Source: Polaribacter pacificus (GTDB lineage: Bacteria; Bacteroidota; Bacteroidia; Flavobacteriales; Flavobacteriaceae). From it: a stretch of 64,000 nt of DNA. The stretch spans positions 2,604,001 to 2,668,000 of the forward strand of contig NZ_CP150664.1 of NCBI RefSeq assembly GCF_038024035.1. Direction: 5' to 3'. The notes beneath the pieces were generated by a model. The model worked only from the letters and a program-made list of their open reading frames with translations, had not been told where the DNA came from and did not search any database. The position numbers were made by a program, and so were the translations under genes. Of this stretch, positions 33,868 through 42,440 are shown piece by piece (position 1 is the stretch's first letter; every line of letters starts with the position of its first letter).

Positions 33868-33907
33868 TAAAAAAGTAAGCGCCGTTTTTTTCAAAACGAC
33901 GACTTAC
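33868..33907 (-). terminator. Terminator after the DUF4440-like gene
   Basis: On the minus strand GTAAG (33907-33903) and CGTTTT pair with AAAACG and CTTAC (33879-33875), with one bulge and one mismatch, followed by TTTTTT. It closes the DUF4870-PadR-PspC-GIN-DUF4440 run. Confidence 0.75.
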
Positions 33908-33981
33908 CAAGTAAACTAATAAAACCAAGTATTAGTACTATAATTAAGGTTGAAGAAGCCTTAATATAGATTTTAAATATG

Positions 33982-34449
33982 TTAATGCAGGCTAATTACT
34001 TTTGTAATTTTCCAACGATCATTTTCATTTTTCCAAACCATAATAAACTTACTAGGGATAGATTTGGCATTTGGCTCCTCTTTGTTAAAGAACTTGTGGT
34101 AGCCTATTTCTATGGCGCCATATCCTTTAATTGGATACACTTCTATGCTTCCTTTGATAACTGTTCTTGTTACCTTGTTACAGATGTTTTCTTTTAAAGC
34201 TTTTAAAAGCTCTTGCTTATCTGTAGCTAAGCCGCCTTTGTCATGAAAAAACTCTATATCCTCATGGTATAAATCTGCCTGTGTTTTCATGTCGCACGTA
34301 TTGTAAGCGTCAAAATAAATACCATCCATTTTTACAATTTCATTGTGTAAAGCTAGGTCAACAGGCTGGTATTTTGGAATCTCTTTGATCTGCCCAATAC
34401 TTAAAAAAGACAATAAAAAAGCGATTATAAAAAGTAGTACTTTAATCAT
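33982..34449 (-). CDS. Secreted SnoaL/DUF4440-like protein (NTF2 fold)
   Basis: 155 residues. Signal peptide 'LLFIIAFLLSFLSIGQIKE'. The mature part has the cone-shaped NTF2-like pattern of DUF4440: 'YFDAYNTCDMKTQADLYHED', in part 'NTCDMKTQADLYHED', then 'FFHDKGGLATDKQELLKAL' and a final 'WKITKVISLH'. Members bind or transform small molecules, but the substrate is unknown. It is 24 bases downstream of the GIN-domain gene and ahead of the terminator, so it is likely the last gene of that cluster. Confidence 0.8.
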   Translation of the reverse strand: MIKVLLFIIAFLLSFLSIGQIKEIPKYQPVDLALHNEIVKMDGIYFDAYNTCDMKTQADLYHEDIEFFHDKGGLATDKQELLKALKENICNKVTRTVIKGSIEVYPIKGYGAIEIGYHKFFNKEEPNAKSIPSKFIMVWKNENDRWKITKVISLH

Positions 34450-34473
34450 GAGTTTGGTTATTTGTTCTAGTTG

Positions 34474-35202
34474 TTAGTTTTTCTCAGAAACGCTACCTCC
34501 AGAGGATGCCTTTTGACGAACGCGCTTTGGGTTTCCTTTAAAATCAACATCTCCACCGCTACTAGCTTTGGCGTCAAGGGACTCTAGTACATACACATCG
34601 ATGTCTGCACCGCTACTCACTTTTACGGTTGCATTTAGGCTTTCAAGCCCGTATGCATTAATGCTTGATCCACTGCTGGCACTAGCAGAGTAATTTTTTG
34701 CTTTTCCAATTATTTTAAGATCAGAACCACTAGATGCGCTTGATGTTACTGTAGTAGCATTGATACTAATTTTAGCATCGGCACCACTGCTTGTAGAAAG
34801 ATCAATATTGTTAGCTTTTATAGTGTTTTCTGTATATACATCACTACCGCTTGCCGCTTTAATTGCACTGATGGTTTTTGTGCTCACATAGACTCTTTTT
34901 GATTTGGCTCTCCAGATATTTCTTTTAGAGTATATCTTTAATACACCATTTTGAACTTCGGTTTTGATATAATCTTGCAAGTTTTCATCTGCCTCAACCA
35001 CAATTTTGGTTTGGTTGCTTTGTGTAATTAAGACCTCAATTCCGTTTCCGGCTTGGATTGCGGTAAAATCTTTCGCAACTTTTCTGTTTTCGGTTGTTAC
35101 TTTTCTGTTTCCAGAAATTCTATTTAAACCTTCGATCATACAAGAGGTGGTAAGCGTACTTGCCACTAAAAGGATGAGTATTTTGCTGATTGTTGTTTTC
35201 AT
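34474..35202 (-). CDS. GIN-domain (DUF2807) lipoprotein
   Basis: 242 residues from the ATG at 35202; an ATG seven codons upstream is less likely because the lipoprotein signal begins 'MKTTISKILILL'. The lipobox is 'TLTTSC'. The rest is a DUF2807 beta-helix-like 'head GIN' domain with regular repeats of 'SSGSD/ASSGSS/SSGAD/SSGGD' about every 18-20 residues, and 'DFTAIQAGNGIEVLITQ' at its start. An outer-membrane or periplasmic adhesin-like or scaffold role is suspected for the family; none is proven. It follows the PspC-domain gene, as in many flavobacteria. Confidence 0.82.
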   Translation of the reverse strand: MKTTISKILILLVASTLTTSCMIEGLNRISGNRKVTTENRKVAKDFTAIQAGNGIEVLITQSNQTKIVVEADENLQDYIKTEVQNGVLKIYSKRNIWRAKSKRVYVSTKTISAIKAASGSDVYTENTIKANNIDLSTSSGADAKISINATTVTSSASSGSDLKIIGKAKNYSASASSGSSINAYGLESLNATVKVSSGADIDVYVLESLDAKASSGGDVDFKGNPKRVRQKASSGGSVSEKN

Positions 35203-35290
35203 GTTTTTTAATTTTAGATTCAAATGTCTATAGTTAGACGCTTTTCATCAAATATAGGTTGCTCAATTGTTGATTTTTATGGCTCAACTG

Positions 35291-36949
35291 TTAATCTTCC
35301 TCTGAAGAGAAATCATCTTGGGCCGCCAATTCTTTATTGTGTAAACCTTCTTTGGTCATGGTAAAATAAAGCCCATCCATTTCATTGTCGTAAGTATCTG
35401 TGGTATTTTCTATTTGATATAGATAATATTGAGAACTTTCATCAAAATAGACAGTGGTCCCTTCTGGAATATAAACCGTAATGTAAATACGTTCTGTTTT
35501 GATTAGATTCTTATAGGGGCTAATAAAATAGTTATCAAAAAGCACATCGTTATTCTCAACGTTAAAATTATATGTGATCTCAGAAGCACTGTTGTTAGCA
35601 CGTGTAATGTTTCTACCTTCTGATTTTTTTCTAATTTCTACATAAGCAGAACCCGTTAAGCTTTTTTCTACATCAATACGTACGTTGTTTGAGTAGATCT
35701 TTTTAGAGTTGTCTACCTGGATGATATTCCTATTATTTCTTCTGATATAACTAGATTGATAATAATAGTCATCATTCTTTACCATTTTTATGTTTAAGGT
35801 ATCTTTAGAAGCAAAAGGCAATGTTGTTTTCTTGATTTTATATCCGTCAAAGGCTTTTGCAGAGCTAAACTCTATTCCTGTAAAAACAATTGCTAATAAA
35901 GCTAAGATCCAAATGGCTAAAAAAGTCAAAGATGTTATTTTACTAAACTGTTTTACATTGCTTGAAACAATTCTTAACCCTAAGATAAACAATGACAAAA
36001 CTGGAACTGCAACCAATAAGAAAATACAAGTAGTTAGCAACCAAGATGGCAGTGTTGATTCAAAAAACAAACCAGAAATCGGAGAGAAATCGGCATCAAA
36101 ACCTAAAATATAATCCAAACTTCCAAAAGAAAATGCTCCAACAATTAAACCGATTAGTGTGATCGCAGACGCTATCATTAGAATCACTCCAATAAACTTC
36201 CCAAATACTTTAAAAATGGTAAGTAGTATTGCGCCTAAAGTGTCTAAAAAATCCTGTAAACCCGAGGTTGCTTTTTTACCTCCGTTTTTAAAACCTTGGT
36301 TTACTTTTGAAGCTCCATCTTTTAACTTCCCAGAAACTTCGCTCGCGCTATTTTTTATGGTCTCTGAAACATTGCTAAATTCTTCGCGAATTTTTTTTTC
36401 AATATTATCAATATTTACAGCTTCACCTTCCATTTGTAATTTCTCAGCAGTGGTTTCTGCCTGAGGTATTACAATCCAAAGAATGATGTATGTAAGGATG
36501 CTAAATCCACTAAAAGCGAATAATATAAAGGCCAAACGAACCCATACAGTATCGATATCAAAATAATGAGCAATACCTGATGCAACACCACCTAAAAACT
36601 TATCATCTCCATCTCTAAATAATTTTTTATTTGAAGATTTACTTTTTTGATAGCTGTATCCTTCATTTGCATATCCTTCTTCTGCTCCAGCATAGTCTTC
36701 TGGTTGCCCCATGACTTTGATTACTTCATCAATATCACTTTCATTAACAACCTGACGTGGATCTGTAATCTTTTCAGATAAGAGTTCGCTAATCCTTGCT
36801 TCTATATCTGCAATAATTTCGTTCTTCCCTTGGGGGTCATCACTTAAGGACCTAGAAATTGCATCTAGATACCTTTTTAACTTTAGGAAGGCAATCTCAT
36901 CGATGTGGAAAAAGAATCCTCCTAGATTGATATTAATAGTCTTATTCAT
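35291..36949 (-). CDS. PspC-domain membrane protein
   Basis: 552 residues. Residues 1-90 form a soluble domain with 'GGFFFHIDEIAFLKLKRYLD' (in part) and 'DIEARISELL'. A PspC domain is at about 108-168 ('LFRDGDDKFLGGVASGIAHYF' in part, then a helix). Four or so transmembrane helices lie at about 240-355, followed by a beta-rich periplasmic C-terminus to 552 ('VYIPEGTTVYFDES'). PspC domains sense membrane stress. Its start overlaps the stop of the PadR gene by eight bases, so the repressor and this protein are translationally coupled. Confidence 0.88.
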   Translation of the reverse strand: MNKTININLGGFFFHIDEIAFLKLKRYLDAISRSLSDDPQGKNEIIADIEARISELLSEKITDPRQVVNESDIDEVIKVMGQPEDYAGAEEGYANEGYSYQKSKSSNKKLFRDGDDKFLGGVASGIAHYFDIDTVWVRLAFILFAFSGFSILTYIILWIVIPQAETTAEKLQMEGEAVNIDNIEKKIREEFSNVSETIKNSASEVSGKLKDGASKVNQGFKNGGKKATSGLQDFLDTLGAILLTIFKVFGKFIGVILMIASAITLIGLIVGAFSFGSLDYILGFDADFSPISGLFFESTLPSWLLTTCIFLLVAVPVLSLFILGLRIVSSNVKQFSKITSLTFLAIWILALLAIVFTGIEFSSAKAFDGYKIKKTTLPFASKDTLNIKMVKNDDYYYQSSYIRRNNRNIIQVDNSKKIYSNNVRIDVEKSLTGSAYVEIRKKSEGRNITRANNSASEITYNFNVENNDVLFDNYFISPYKNLIKTERIYITVYIPEGTTVYFDESSQYYLYQIENTTDTYDNEMDGLYFTMTKEGLHNKELAAQDDFSSEED

Positions 36950-37283
36950 GGTTTGTTTTTTTAGTTGTTATTTGGTTTACTGCGGTGACTAAATTTTGCC
37001 AAGTTGTATTGAGTTCTTTGGTAAATAAAGCTCCATTTTCTGTAATGACATAATACTTTCTTGGCGGGCCTGAGGTTGATTCCTCCCACCGATAGCTTAA
37101 GAGTCCTGCGTTTTTTAGACGAGTGAGTAGCGGATAAATAGTCCCCTCTACGACAATCATTTCTGATGCTTTTAAAGTTTCTAGTATTTCAGAGGTGTAT
37201 GCATCTCCATGCTCTAGGATAGAGAGAATACAGTATTCTAAAACTCCTTTGCGCATCTGTGCTTTTGTGTTTTCTATCTTCAT
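36942..37283 (-). CDS. PadR family transcriptional regulator
   Basis: 113 residues, the short PadR-s2 type. Winged helix: 'GVLEYCILSILEHGDAYTSEIL', then 'VVEGTIYPLLTRLKNAGLLSYRWEES' and 'PPRKYYVITENG', each typical of PadR (shown in part). It probably represses its own operon (DUF4870, PadR, PspC, GIN) and responds to an envelope or small-molecule cue. Overlaps the PspC gene by eight bases and follows the DUF4870 gene by 19. Confidence 0.93.
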   Translation of the reverse strand: MKIENTKAQMRKGVLEYCILSILEHGDAYTSEILETLKASEMIVVEGTIYPLLTRLKNAGLLSYRWEESTSGPPRKYYVITENGALFTKELNTTWQNLVTAVNQITTKKTNHE

Positions 37284-37302
37284 ATAAAGAGTTTTATGAG
37301 GG

Positions 37303-37734
37303 TTATTTTATAAATTTTATAGTCAATGGATACTTGTAATTTTCTCCTTCTTTTGATTTTAATGCCGCAAGAATAATTAAGATGACTTTGATAAAGCCTA
37401 GAATCGTAATTAATGATGCGATGCCAAAAAAGCCAAAAAAGTGACCTCCATTAAAATTAAAATCAAAATTAAAATCATTGTAATGACGAAAATGATTGAA
37501 AAGAGAATTAAAGGCAAATGGAATTGCAGATACACCTAGAATAAAAGTGTATAAGACATAACTGATATTAAAGTTTACGGCTTCTTTTCCTTGTTCATCT
37601 ATAAACTGACTTTTATCTTTTTGGGTTTGCCACAATATTAATGGAGCAATAATACTACCAAGCGGAAAAAAGTATCCTGCAAAAGCAGAGATGTGGATTA
37701 AAAAAGCATTGGTGTTTTCGTTATTTTTATTCAT
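37303..37734 (-). CDS. DUF4870 family membrane protein
   Basis: 143 residues from the ATG at 37734 ('MNKNNENTNAFLIHISAF'); an ATG 11 codons upstream gives an unusual N-terminus and lies between the promoter elements and the gene. Three transmembrane helices: 'FAGYFFPLGSIIAPLILW', 'FNISYVLYTFILGVSAIPF', and one at the C-terminus. The 'DEQGKEAVNFNISY' motif is diagnostic of DUF4870/Tic20-like proteins. Function unknown. First gene of the PadR cluster. Confidence 0.85.
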   Translation of the reverse strand: MNKNNENTNAFLIHISAFAGYFFPLGSIIAPLILWQTQKDKSQFIDEQGKEAVNFNISYVLYTFILGVSAIPFAFNSLFNHFRHYNDFNFDFNFNGGHFFGFFGIASLITILGFIKVILIILAALKSKEGENYKYPLTIKFIK

Positions 37735-37758
37735 GATATTATTTTTATATACTACTTG

Positions 37759-37807
37759 ACTATGCAAATATATGTATAAAAAACAGTACTATGCAAAACA
37801 AAGTACT
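37759..37807 (-). promoter_or_regulatory. Promoter/operator region of the DUF4870-PadR operon
   Basis: On the minus strand a TTG (37796-37794), a spacer of 21 and TATATTTG (37772-37765) form a promoter. The 10-mer ACTATGCAAA occurs twice on the plus strand (37759-37768 and 37788-37797), 29 bases apart, one over each promoter element. The palindrome AGTACT also occurs twice (37785-37790 and 37802-37807). A likely PadR operator. Confidence 0.5.
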
Positions 37808-37955
37808 ATATTTTTTTTAATTCCATGTGAAAAAACATTTTATTTATTCATAATTTAAGGCTATATTGCTTGTTTTTAAAGGGATTGTGTTTGTTTTAAG
37901 AAAATAAATTATTTTTTCATTTTTTTTACTAAATCGTTCCGTAATTTATTTTTTT

Positions 37956-38408
37956 ATGAAGTTTACACCCAGAAAAATTAATCTTTTTATGTTTTTTAAG
38001 CTGCCTTCTGCTTTTTTTTGTGGTATAAGAGTAGTGTCAATTAGTCAAACCAAAGCGGTTATTCGTGTTCGTCATCGCTGGATTAACCAGAATCCTTTTA
38101 AATCATTGTATTGGGCTGTTCAGGGTATGGCATCAGAATTTGCTAGTGGAATTTTAGTGATGCAAGAAATAGCTGCAGCTGATCAAAAAATTTCCATGTT
38201 GGTCACGCATCAAGAAGGAACATTTACCAAAAAGGCCACGGGTAAGATTCTCTTTACTTGTGAAGAAGCTCATTTGGTAAAGGAGGCTATTCAAAAATCA
38301 ATACAAACAGGAGAGGGGCAAACCATCTATATGAATGTAGAAGGGTTTAATGAAGAAGGGATCTCTGTTTCAAAATTTATTTATGAATGGGGTATTAAAG
38401 TAAAATAA
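37956..38408 (+). CDS. DUF4442 hot-dog fold protein (thioesterase-like)
   Basis: 150 residues, cytoplasmic. The N-terminal 'KLPSAFFCGIRVVSISQTKAVIRV' (in part) and 'NPFKSLYWAVQGMASEFASG' match DUF4442, a hot-dog fold related to PaaI acyl-CoA thioesterases. No catalytic residue can be assigned with confidence. Divergent from the DUF4870-PadR operon across 220 AT-rich bases; 94 bases upstream of the AIM24-type gene and possibly co-transcribed with it. Confidence 0.82.
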   Translation: MKFTPRKINLFMFFKLPSAFFCGIRVVSISQTKAVIRVRHRWINQNPFKSLYWAVQGMASEFASGILVMQEIAAADQKISMLVTHQEGTFTKKATGKILFTCEEAHLVKEAIQKSIQTGEGQTIYMNVEGFNEEGISVSKFIYEWGIKVK

Positions 38409-38502
38409 TAAATATCGCTTTTTATAAAGTTAAAATAAAAAGTAATGAGAAGCTAGTGTAACAATAGTCAAAAAATTACATCTAATAAAAAAAACAACAG
38501 AT

Positions 38503-39303
38503 ATGAATGCACACGAAATAGATTACCACATCCACGGCGAAGAAATGCAATATGTAGAAATTGAGCTTGATCCTCAAGAAGGAGTTGTTGCAGAATCCGG
38601 AAGTTTTATGATGATGCATGATGGCATTAGTATGACGACTATTTTTGGAGATGGTTCTAAACAGGATGAAGGGATTTTAGGAAAACTTTTTTCTGCGGGT
38701 AAACGTTTGTTAACCGGAGAGAGTTTGTTTATGACTGTGTTTACCAATACAGGTTATGGTAAAAAGCAAGTTTCTTTTGCTTCTCCCTATCCTGGGAAAA
38801 TTATTCCCATAGACCTAACAGAGTTTAACGGTAAGTTTATCTGTCAAAAAGATGCTTTTTTATGTGCGGCAAAAGGAGTTACTATAGGAATCGAGTTTTC
38901 CAAAAAATTAGGTAGAGGCTTGTTTGGTGGAGAAGGCTTTATTATGCAGAAATTAGAAGGAGATGGTTTAAGCTTTGTGCATGCAGGTGGCACCATGTCT
39001 AAAAAAGTATTGCAAAGAGGAGAAGTTTTACGAGTAGATACGGGCTGTATCGTAGGTTTTACCCAAGATATCGATTATGATATAGAATTTGTAGGCGGAA
39101 TCAAGAACACTATTTTTGGGGGTGAAGGATTGTTTTTTGCAAAATTACAAGGACCAGGTACCGTTTATATTCAGTCCTTACCTTTTAGTCGTTTGGCAGG
39201 AAGAGTCTTAGCAATGGCGCCTCAAACAGGAAGAGGTGATCGAGGTGAAGGTAGTATACTTGGTGGAATCGGAAATCTATTGGATGGAGATAATCGTTTT
39301 TAA
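38503..39303 (+). CDS. TIGR00266/AIM24 family protein
   Basis: 266 residues. '[21 protein letters not shown]' (in part), then '[25 protein letters not shown]' (in part), '[24 protein letters not shown]' (in part), and a Gly-rich tail are the landmarks of the double-stranded beta-helix TIGR00266/AIM24 family. The bacterial role is unknown; in yeast Aim24 is mitochondrial. It is often found near phage-shock/PspC-type or tellurite genes, and here it is just across from the PspC cluster. Confidence 0.9.
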   Translation: MNAHEIDYHIHGEEMQYVEIELDPQEGVVAESGSFMMMHDGISMTTIFGDGSKQDEGILGKLFSAGKRLLTGESLFMTVFTNTGYGKKQVSFASPYPGKIIPIDLTEFNGKFICQKDAFLCAAKGVTIGIEFSKKLGRGLFGGEGFIMQKLEGDGLSFVHAGGTMSKKVLQRGEVLRVDTGCIVGFTQDIDYDIEFVGGIKNTIFGGEGLFFAKLQGPGTVYIQSLPFSRLAGRVLAMAPQTGRGDRGEGSILGGIGNLLDGDNRF

Positions 39304-39340
39304 TTAGAACTGTAAAGCATACAGATTATATAATGGTTAT

Positions 39341-40216
39341 TTAGTTTTTTATGATTCCTAATTCTTTAAAGGCTTGTTGAGTAATGCTTTTGCGAATCAC
39401 AGGAAACAAACTCATGTTAAATTGCTGTTTTGGATTGATGTTGGTTGCAAAGAAGTAGACTTTATTAGCTGTTTTAAGCCAGCCGACAAACCAACCATTG
39501 TTATGACCGTTTCTAATGGACCAACCTGTCTTTCCGCTAATTGTGTATCCATCATTCTCATTAATAAGCATCATTCTTTTAATAATGTTTTCGGTTCTTT
39601 TAGAGATGGGTAATTGAGATTGATACAATCGTTTTAGAAAATCGATTTGCTCTAATTGATTAATTTTAGAATCCCCTGCTAACCAAAATAGATCAATATT
39701 GCTAGCGGATACTTGCATTGCTCCGTAGTTTAGTTTTTTTAAATACAAGTTCATCTTCTCAGGTCCAATTTTTTGAGCAAGCTCTTGGAAGCAAGGAACA
39801 CAGGATGCATGGAACGCTTCTGTAAACGTTAGGTCTCGCTCCCAGGTCTTTAGTCTTCTTTCTTTTCCATTCCACTTAAAAACACTGCTGTCATTTTTAA
39901 TAACACCTGTTTCTAGAGCGATAATTGCATTGGTAATTTTAAAAGTTGATGCAGGTAAGTATCCATTCTCAGTCCATTTAAAATCATTAGAATAATAGCG
40001 TTTGTCTTCTAGATCATAAATTAAAATGGAGCCTGTTACTTTTGCTGAATCAAGGATGGATTGAAATTCGGGGGTAATAACTTTAGAGCTAGTGCTGTCT
40101 TTAGACTTCTGCTTAGTAGATGGTTTTTTAGGTTGGCAAGAGGTCAGAAACACTAAGAAACAAGCTAGTAATCCTGTTTTGATATAGGTGATTTTAAAAG
40201 GTTTTAAGTTTCTCAT
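39341..40216 (-). CDS. Class D beta-lactamase-like lipoprotein
   Basis: 291 residues with a lipoprotein signal (lipobox 'FLTSC', Cys27). The class D (OXA) active-site motifs are in order: S90-T-F-K93 in 'YLPASTFKITNA' (Lys93 would be carboxylated), S138-C-V140 in 'HASCVPCFQELAQKIG', Y164-G-A166 where OXA enzymes have YGN, and K229-T-G231 in 'SGKTGWS', followed by 'GWFVGWL'. It should be an outer-membrane-anchored periplasmic serine beta-lactamase; a BlaR-like sensor is less likely because no membrane domain is attached. No mobile element flanks it, so it looks intrinsic. Confidence 0.88.
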   Translation of the reverse strand: MRNLKPFKITYIKTGLLACFLVFLTSCQPKKPSTKQKSKDSTSSKVITPEFQSILDSAKVTGSILIYDLEDKRYYSNDFKWTENGYLPASTFKITNAIIALETGVIKNDSSVFKWNGKERRLKTWERDLTFTEAFHASCVPCFQELAQKIGPEKMNLYLKKLNYGAMQVSASNIDLFWLAGDSKINQLEQIDFLKRLYQSQLPISKRTENIIKRMMLINENDGYTISGKTGWSIRNGHNNGWFVGWLKTANKVYFFATNINPKQQFNMSLFPVIRKSITQQAFKELGIIKN

Positions 40217-40232
40217 TTTTGCTAGTCTAAGG

Positions 40233-41534
40233 CTATTTCTTTTTTGTTATTTCTTGTAAAGCGCTAACTAAATTGTCAATTTCTTTAAAGGTATTATAGA
40301 CGGCAAATGAAACCCGAATGCTGTTTAAATTATTTTCATAAATACCTCGCAATCTAATTTTGTATTGACTGTTTATTTGCTGATTGATTTTAAGATTGTC
40401 TGCATTTTTAATTCGAAAAGTTAGCATAGATGCAGAAAATTCAGGGCTTTTTGGAGTGATGATTTCTATTGAATCCATTTGCTCAAGCTTTTTTCTAAAA
40501 TGATTAGACAATTCTCGTCCGCGTTTGGCGACGTTTTCTATACCGATAGATGTTATAAAATCAATAGCAGCACCTAAGCCTAAAGTTATAGCAGTGTTTC
40601 TGGTTCCGTATTCTTCTCGTTGAACAGAATCTCTGTATTCCATTTGTAAGCTGTTAAGATCGTATTTGCTGTCTGAGTAGGCTCCAACATAAACAGGATT
40701 TAATTTTTGAATCCATTTTTTGTTCATAAAAAAGAGACCAGTGCCCTTTGGACCAAACAACCATTTGTGTCCGCTGCTGGTATAAAAATCAGGGTTTAAA
40801 TCTGTGAGGTCTATCGGGAACATTCCCAGTGCTTGAGCACCATCCACACAAGAGTAAATACCTTTGCTACGGCAAAAGTCTGCAAGTTTTTTTACAGGTA
40901 GTTTCATGCCGTTGGTACAGGTAATATGAGAAAAAGCAATGGCTTTGGTCTTTGATGTGGTTTGAGCTTTAATACGCTCAAAATTAGTTTCACCGTTAAG
41001 GTCAAGGTCAATTAGTTTTACAATGATTCCCAGATCTTTTTGCAAGGCCATCCATGGGGCTGCACCACCTACATGTTCATGTGTGGTAATGATGACTTCG
41101 TCTCCAGCTTTTAAGCGCAGAGTTCTTGCAATAATATTCATACCCTCTGTTGCATTTCTGATAACGGCAATTTCATCTGGACTACAGTTTAAAAATGCGG
41201 CAATCTGGGTATGTGTTTTTTCGGTCAAATGATGCCCGTGGCTGCAAGAAGTCTCAAGTTGCTCTATAGTTTTACTTATGGTGTCTACGACTGTTCTAGG
41301 AGAAGGACCTAAGCTAGCCGTGTTTAAATACTGCCTACTAGTAGGAAAAAGAAATTGAGCTCTAATTTTAGCCCAGTCAATTTGGTTATAAGTACTGTGT
41401 TTTAGCTGGAAGCTCTCTTTGAAATTTGAATTTTCGATTGCGTTTTGAGCACCAAGTAATGGGGTGCCAAAGATGTATACAAGCCCACCTAAAATGCTTT
41501 TCTGGATAAATCCACGTCTTGTTGCGTTAGACAT
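40233..41534 (-). CDS. Class V aminotransferase-fold PLP enzyme with Tat signal
   Basis: 433 residues from the ATG at 41534. The N-terminus 'MSNATRRGFIQKSILGGLVY' has the twin-arginine motif TRRGFIQ and a hydrophobic core, ending near 'LLGAQNA', so export by Tat as a folded PLP protein is predicted. The catalytic domain has 'NTASLGPSPRTVVDTI', 'RNATEGMNII', 'DGAQALGMFPIDL' and the PLP lysine in 'SSGHKWLFGPKGTG', as in isopenicillin-N epimerase/cysteine desulfurase-like proteins. The substrate is unknown. It is 16 bases upstream of the beta-lactamase gene on the same strand. Confidence 0.88.
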   Translation of the reverse strand: MSNATRRGFIQKSILGGLVYIFGTPLLGAQNAIENSNFKESFQLKHSTYNQIDWAKIRAQFLFPTSRQYLNTASLGPSPRTVVDTISKTIEQLETSCSHGHHLTEKTHTQIAAFLNCSPDEIAVIRNATEGMNIIARTLRLKAGDEVIITTHEHVGGAAPWMALQKDLGIIVKLIDLDLNGETNFERIKAQTTSKTKAIAFSHITCTNGMKLPVKKLADFCRSKGIYSCVDGAQALGMFPIDLTDLNPDFYTSSGHKWLFGPKGTGLFFMNKKWIQKLNPVYVGAYSDSKYDLNSLQMEYRDSVQREEYGTRNTAITLGLGAAIDFITSIGIENVAKRGRELSNHFRKKLEQMDSIEIITPKSPEFSASMLTFRIKNADNLKINQQINSQYKIRLRGIYENNLNSIRVSFAVYNTFKEIDNLVSALQEITKKK

Positions 41535-41630
41535 ATTAATCACTTTTTGTACAAGTTAATTGTTTTTGTACAAACAAACAATTTCTGATGCTTTTTAGCA
41601 ATCTAGTTATTCTCTTAAAAAGCTGTTGTA

Positions 41631-41662
41631 AAAAAAATCCACTACAAAAGCAGTGGATTTTT
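41631..41662 (-). terminator. Terminator after the DUF4369 gene
   Basis: ATCCACT (41637-41643) pairs with AGTGGAT (41652-41658), flanked by A and T runs. It serves the minus strand (eight T after the stem). Confidence 0.85.
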
Positions 41663-41683
41663 AGGGTGTATGTTTTAGACGAC

Positions 41684-42394
41684 TTAGTCGTTGGTCTCGT
41701 TCTTCTTGATATTAGCAATATAGTTGGCTAATTTTTTACCATATAAAGATGTCTTTACCTTTTCACTTAAAGAGTTATTGATGGTATCTAATAATTTAAT
41801 ATTAGCATTCCCCAATTGGCTTAAAGCGATATAAGGGGCTACTTCAAAGTCTGCATTGCTCACTGCAAAATTAGTTGCATATAAAACACGTCTTCTCAAC
41901 AAAGAATTAGATTTTTTTTCAACGGCAGCAATTGAATCTTCATTATTTAGTTGCTGTGCTAAAAAACTTTCTTTGATTAGTTCTAAATTCTGATCATTAT
42001 AGCGGGTTGCAATTCTGTTGTATTTGTCTAGTAATTCTTGGTTTTTAGAACCTGATATTTTTGGGTTGATTCCAAATTTATCAATCTCATCATTGATAGT
42101 GATTGTTCCGGGTTCTCCAAAAAACATTAGGTATTTATCGGTGGTGTTACCGTCAAAAGTTAAATAATACAACTCAGGACTTTCTACATTGTCTGTTAAT
42201 GTAAACAGATCATTTCCTAATAATGTAATTGAATCAACAGAAACTAAGGTAGTATCTTTTATTTTTTGCAAATACAAAGTTCCTTTCTTTAGACCTTTAA
42301 TTTGGCCATTCACGATCATGTTTCCTTCTTTTTTAGCAGATGTACAAGCTAAAACTAGTAGAGATATGAATCCAACAATTAGTATTTTTTTCAT
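41684..42394 (-). CDS. DUF4369 lipoprotein
   Basis: 236 residues with a lipoprotein signal ('ILIVGFISLLVLACTSAKKE', lipobox LVLAC, Cys17). Residues 25-115 are the DUF4369 beta domain ('GQIKGLKKGTLYLQKIKD', 'YYLTFDGNT'), which in Bacteroidota usually precedes a thioredoxin-like AhpC/TSA domain. Here the thioredoxin part is missing: the second half is helical and charged, with no CxxC. It may be a stand-alone periplasmic accessory. A -7 element lies 28 bases upstream. Confidence 0.82.
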   Translation of the reverse strand: MKKILIVGFISLLVLACTSAKKEGNMIVNGQIKGLKKGTLYLQKIKDTTLVSVDSITLLGNDLFTLTDNVESPELYYLTFDGNTTDKYLMFFGEPGTITINDEIDKFGINPKISGSKNQELLDKYNRIATRYNDQNLELIKESFLAQQLNNEDSIAAVEKKSNSLLRRRVLYATNFAVSNADFEVAPYIALSQLGNANIKLLDTINNSLSEKVKTSLYGKKLANYIANIKKNETND

Positions 42395-42422
42395 GGTATT
42401 GCTATCTATTTTTTTTCGTCTG

Positions 42423-42430
42423 CAAAGATG
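42423..42430 (-). promoter_or_regulatory. -7 element of the DUF4369 gene
   Basis: Minus strand CATCTTTG (one mismatch to TAnnTTTG), just inside the gap after the DUF819 stop. Confidence 0.4.
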
Positions 42431-42440
42431 CAGAATTCTA

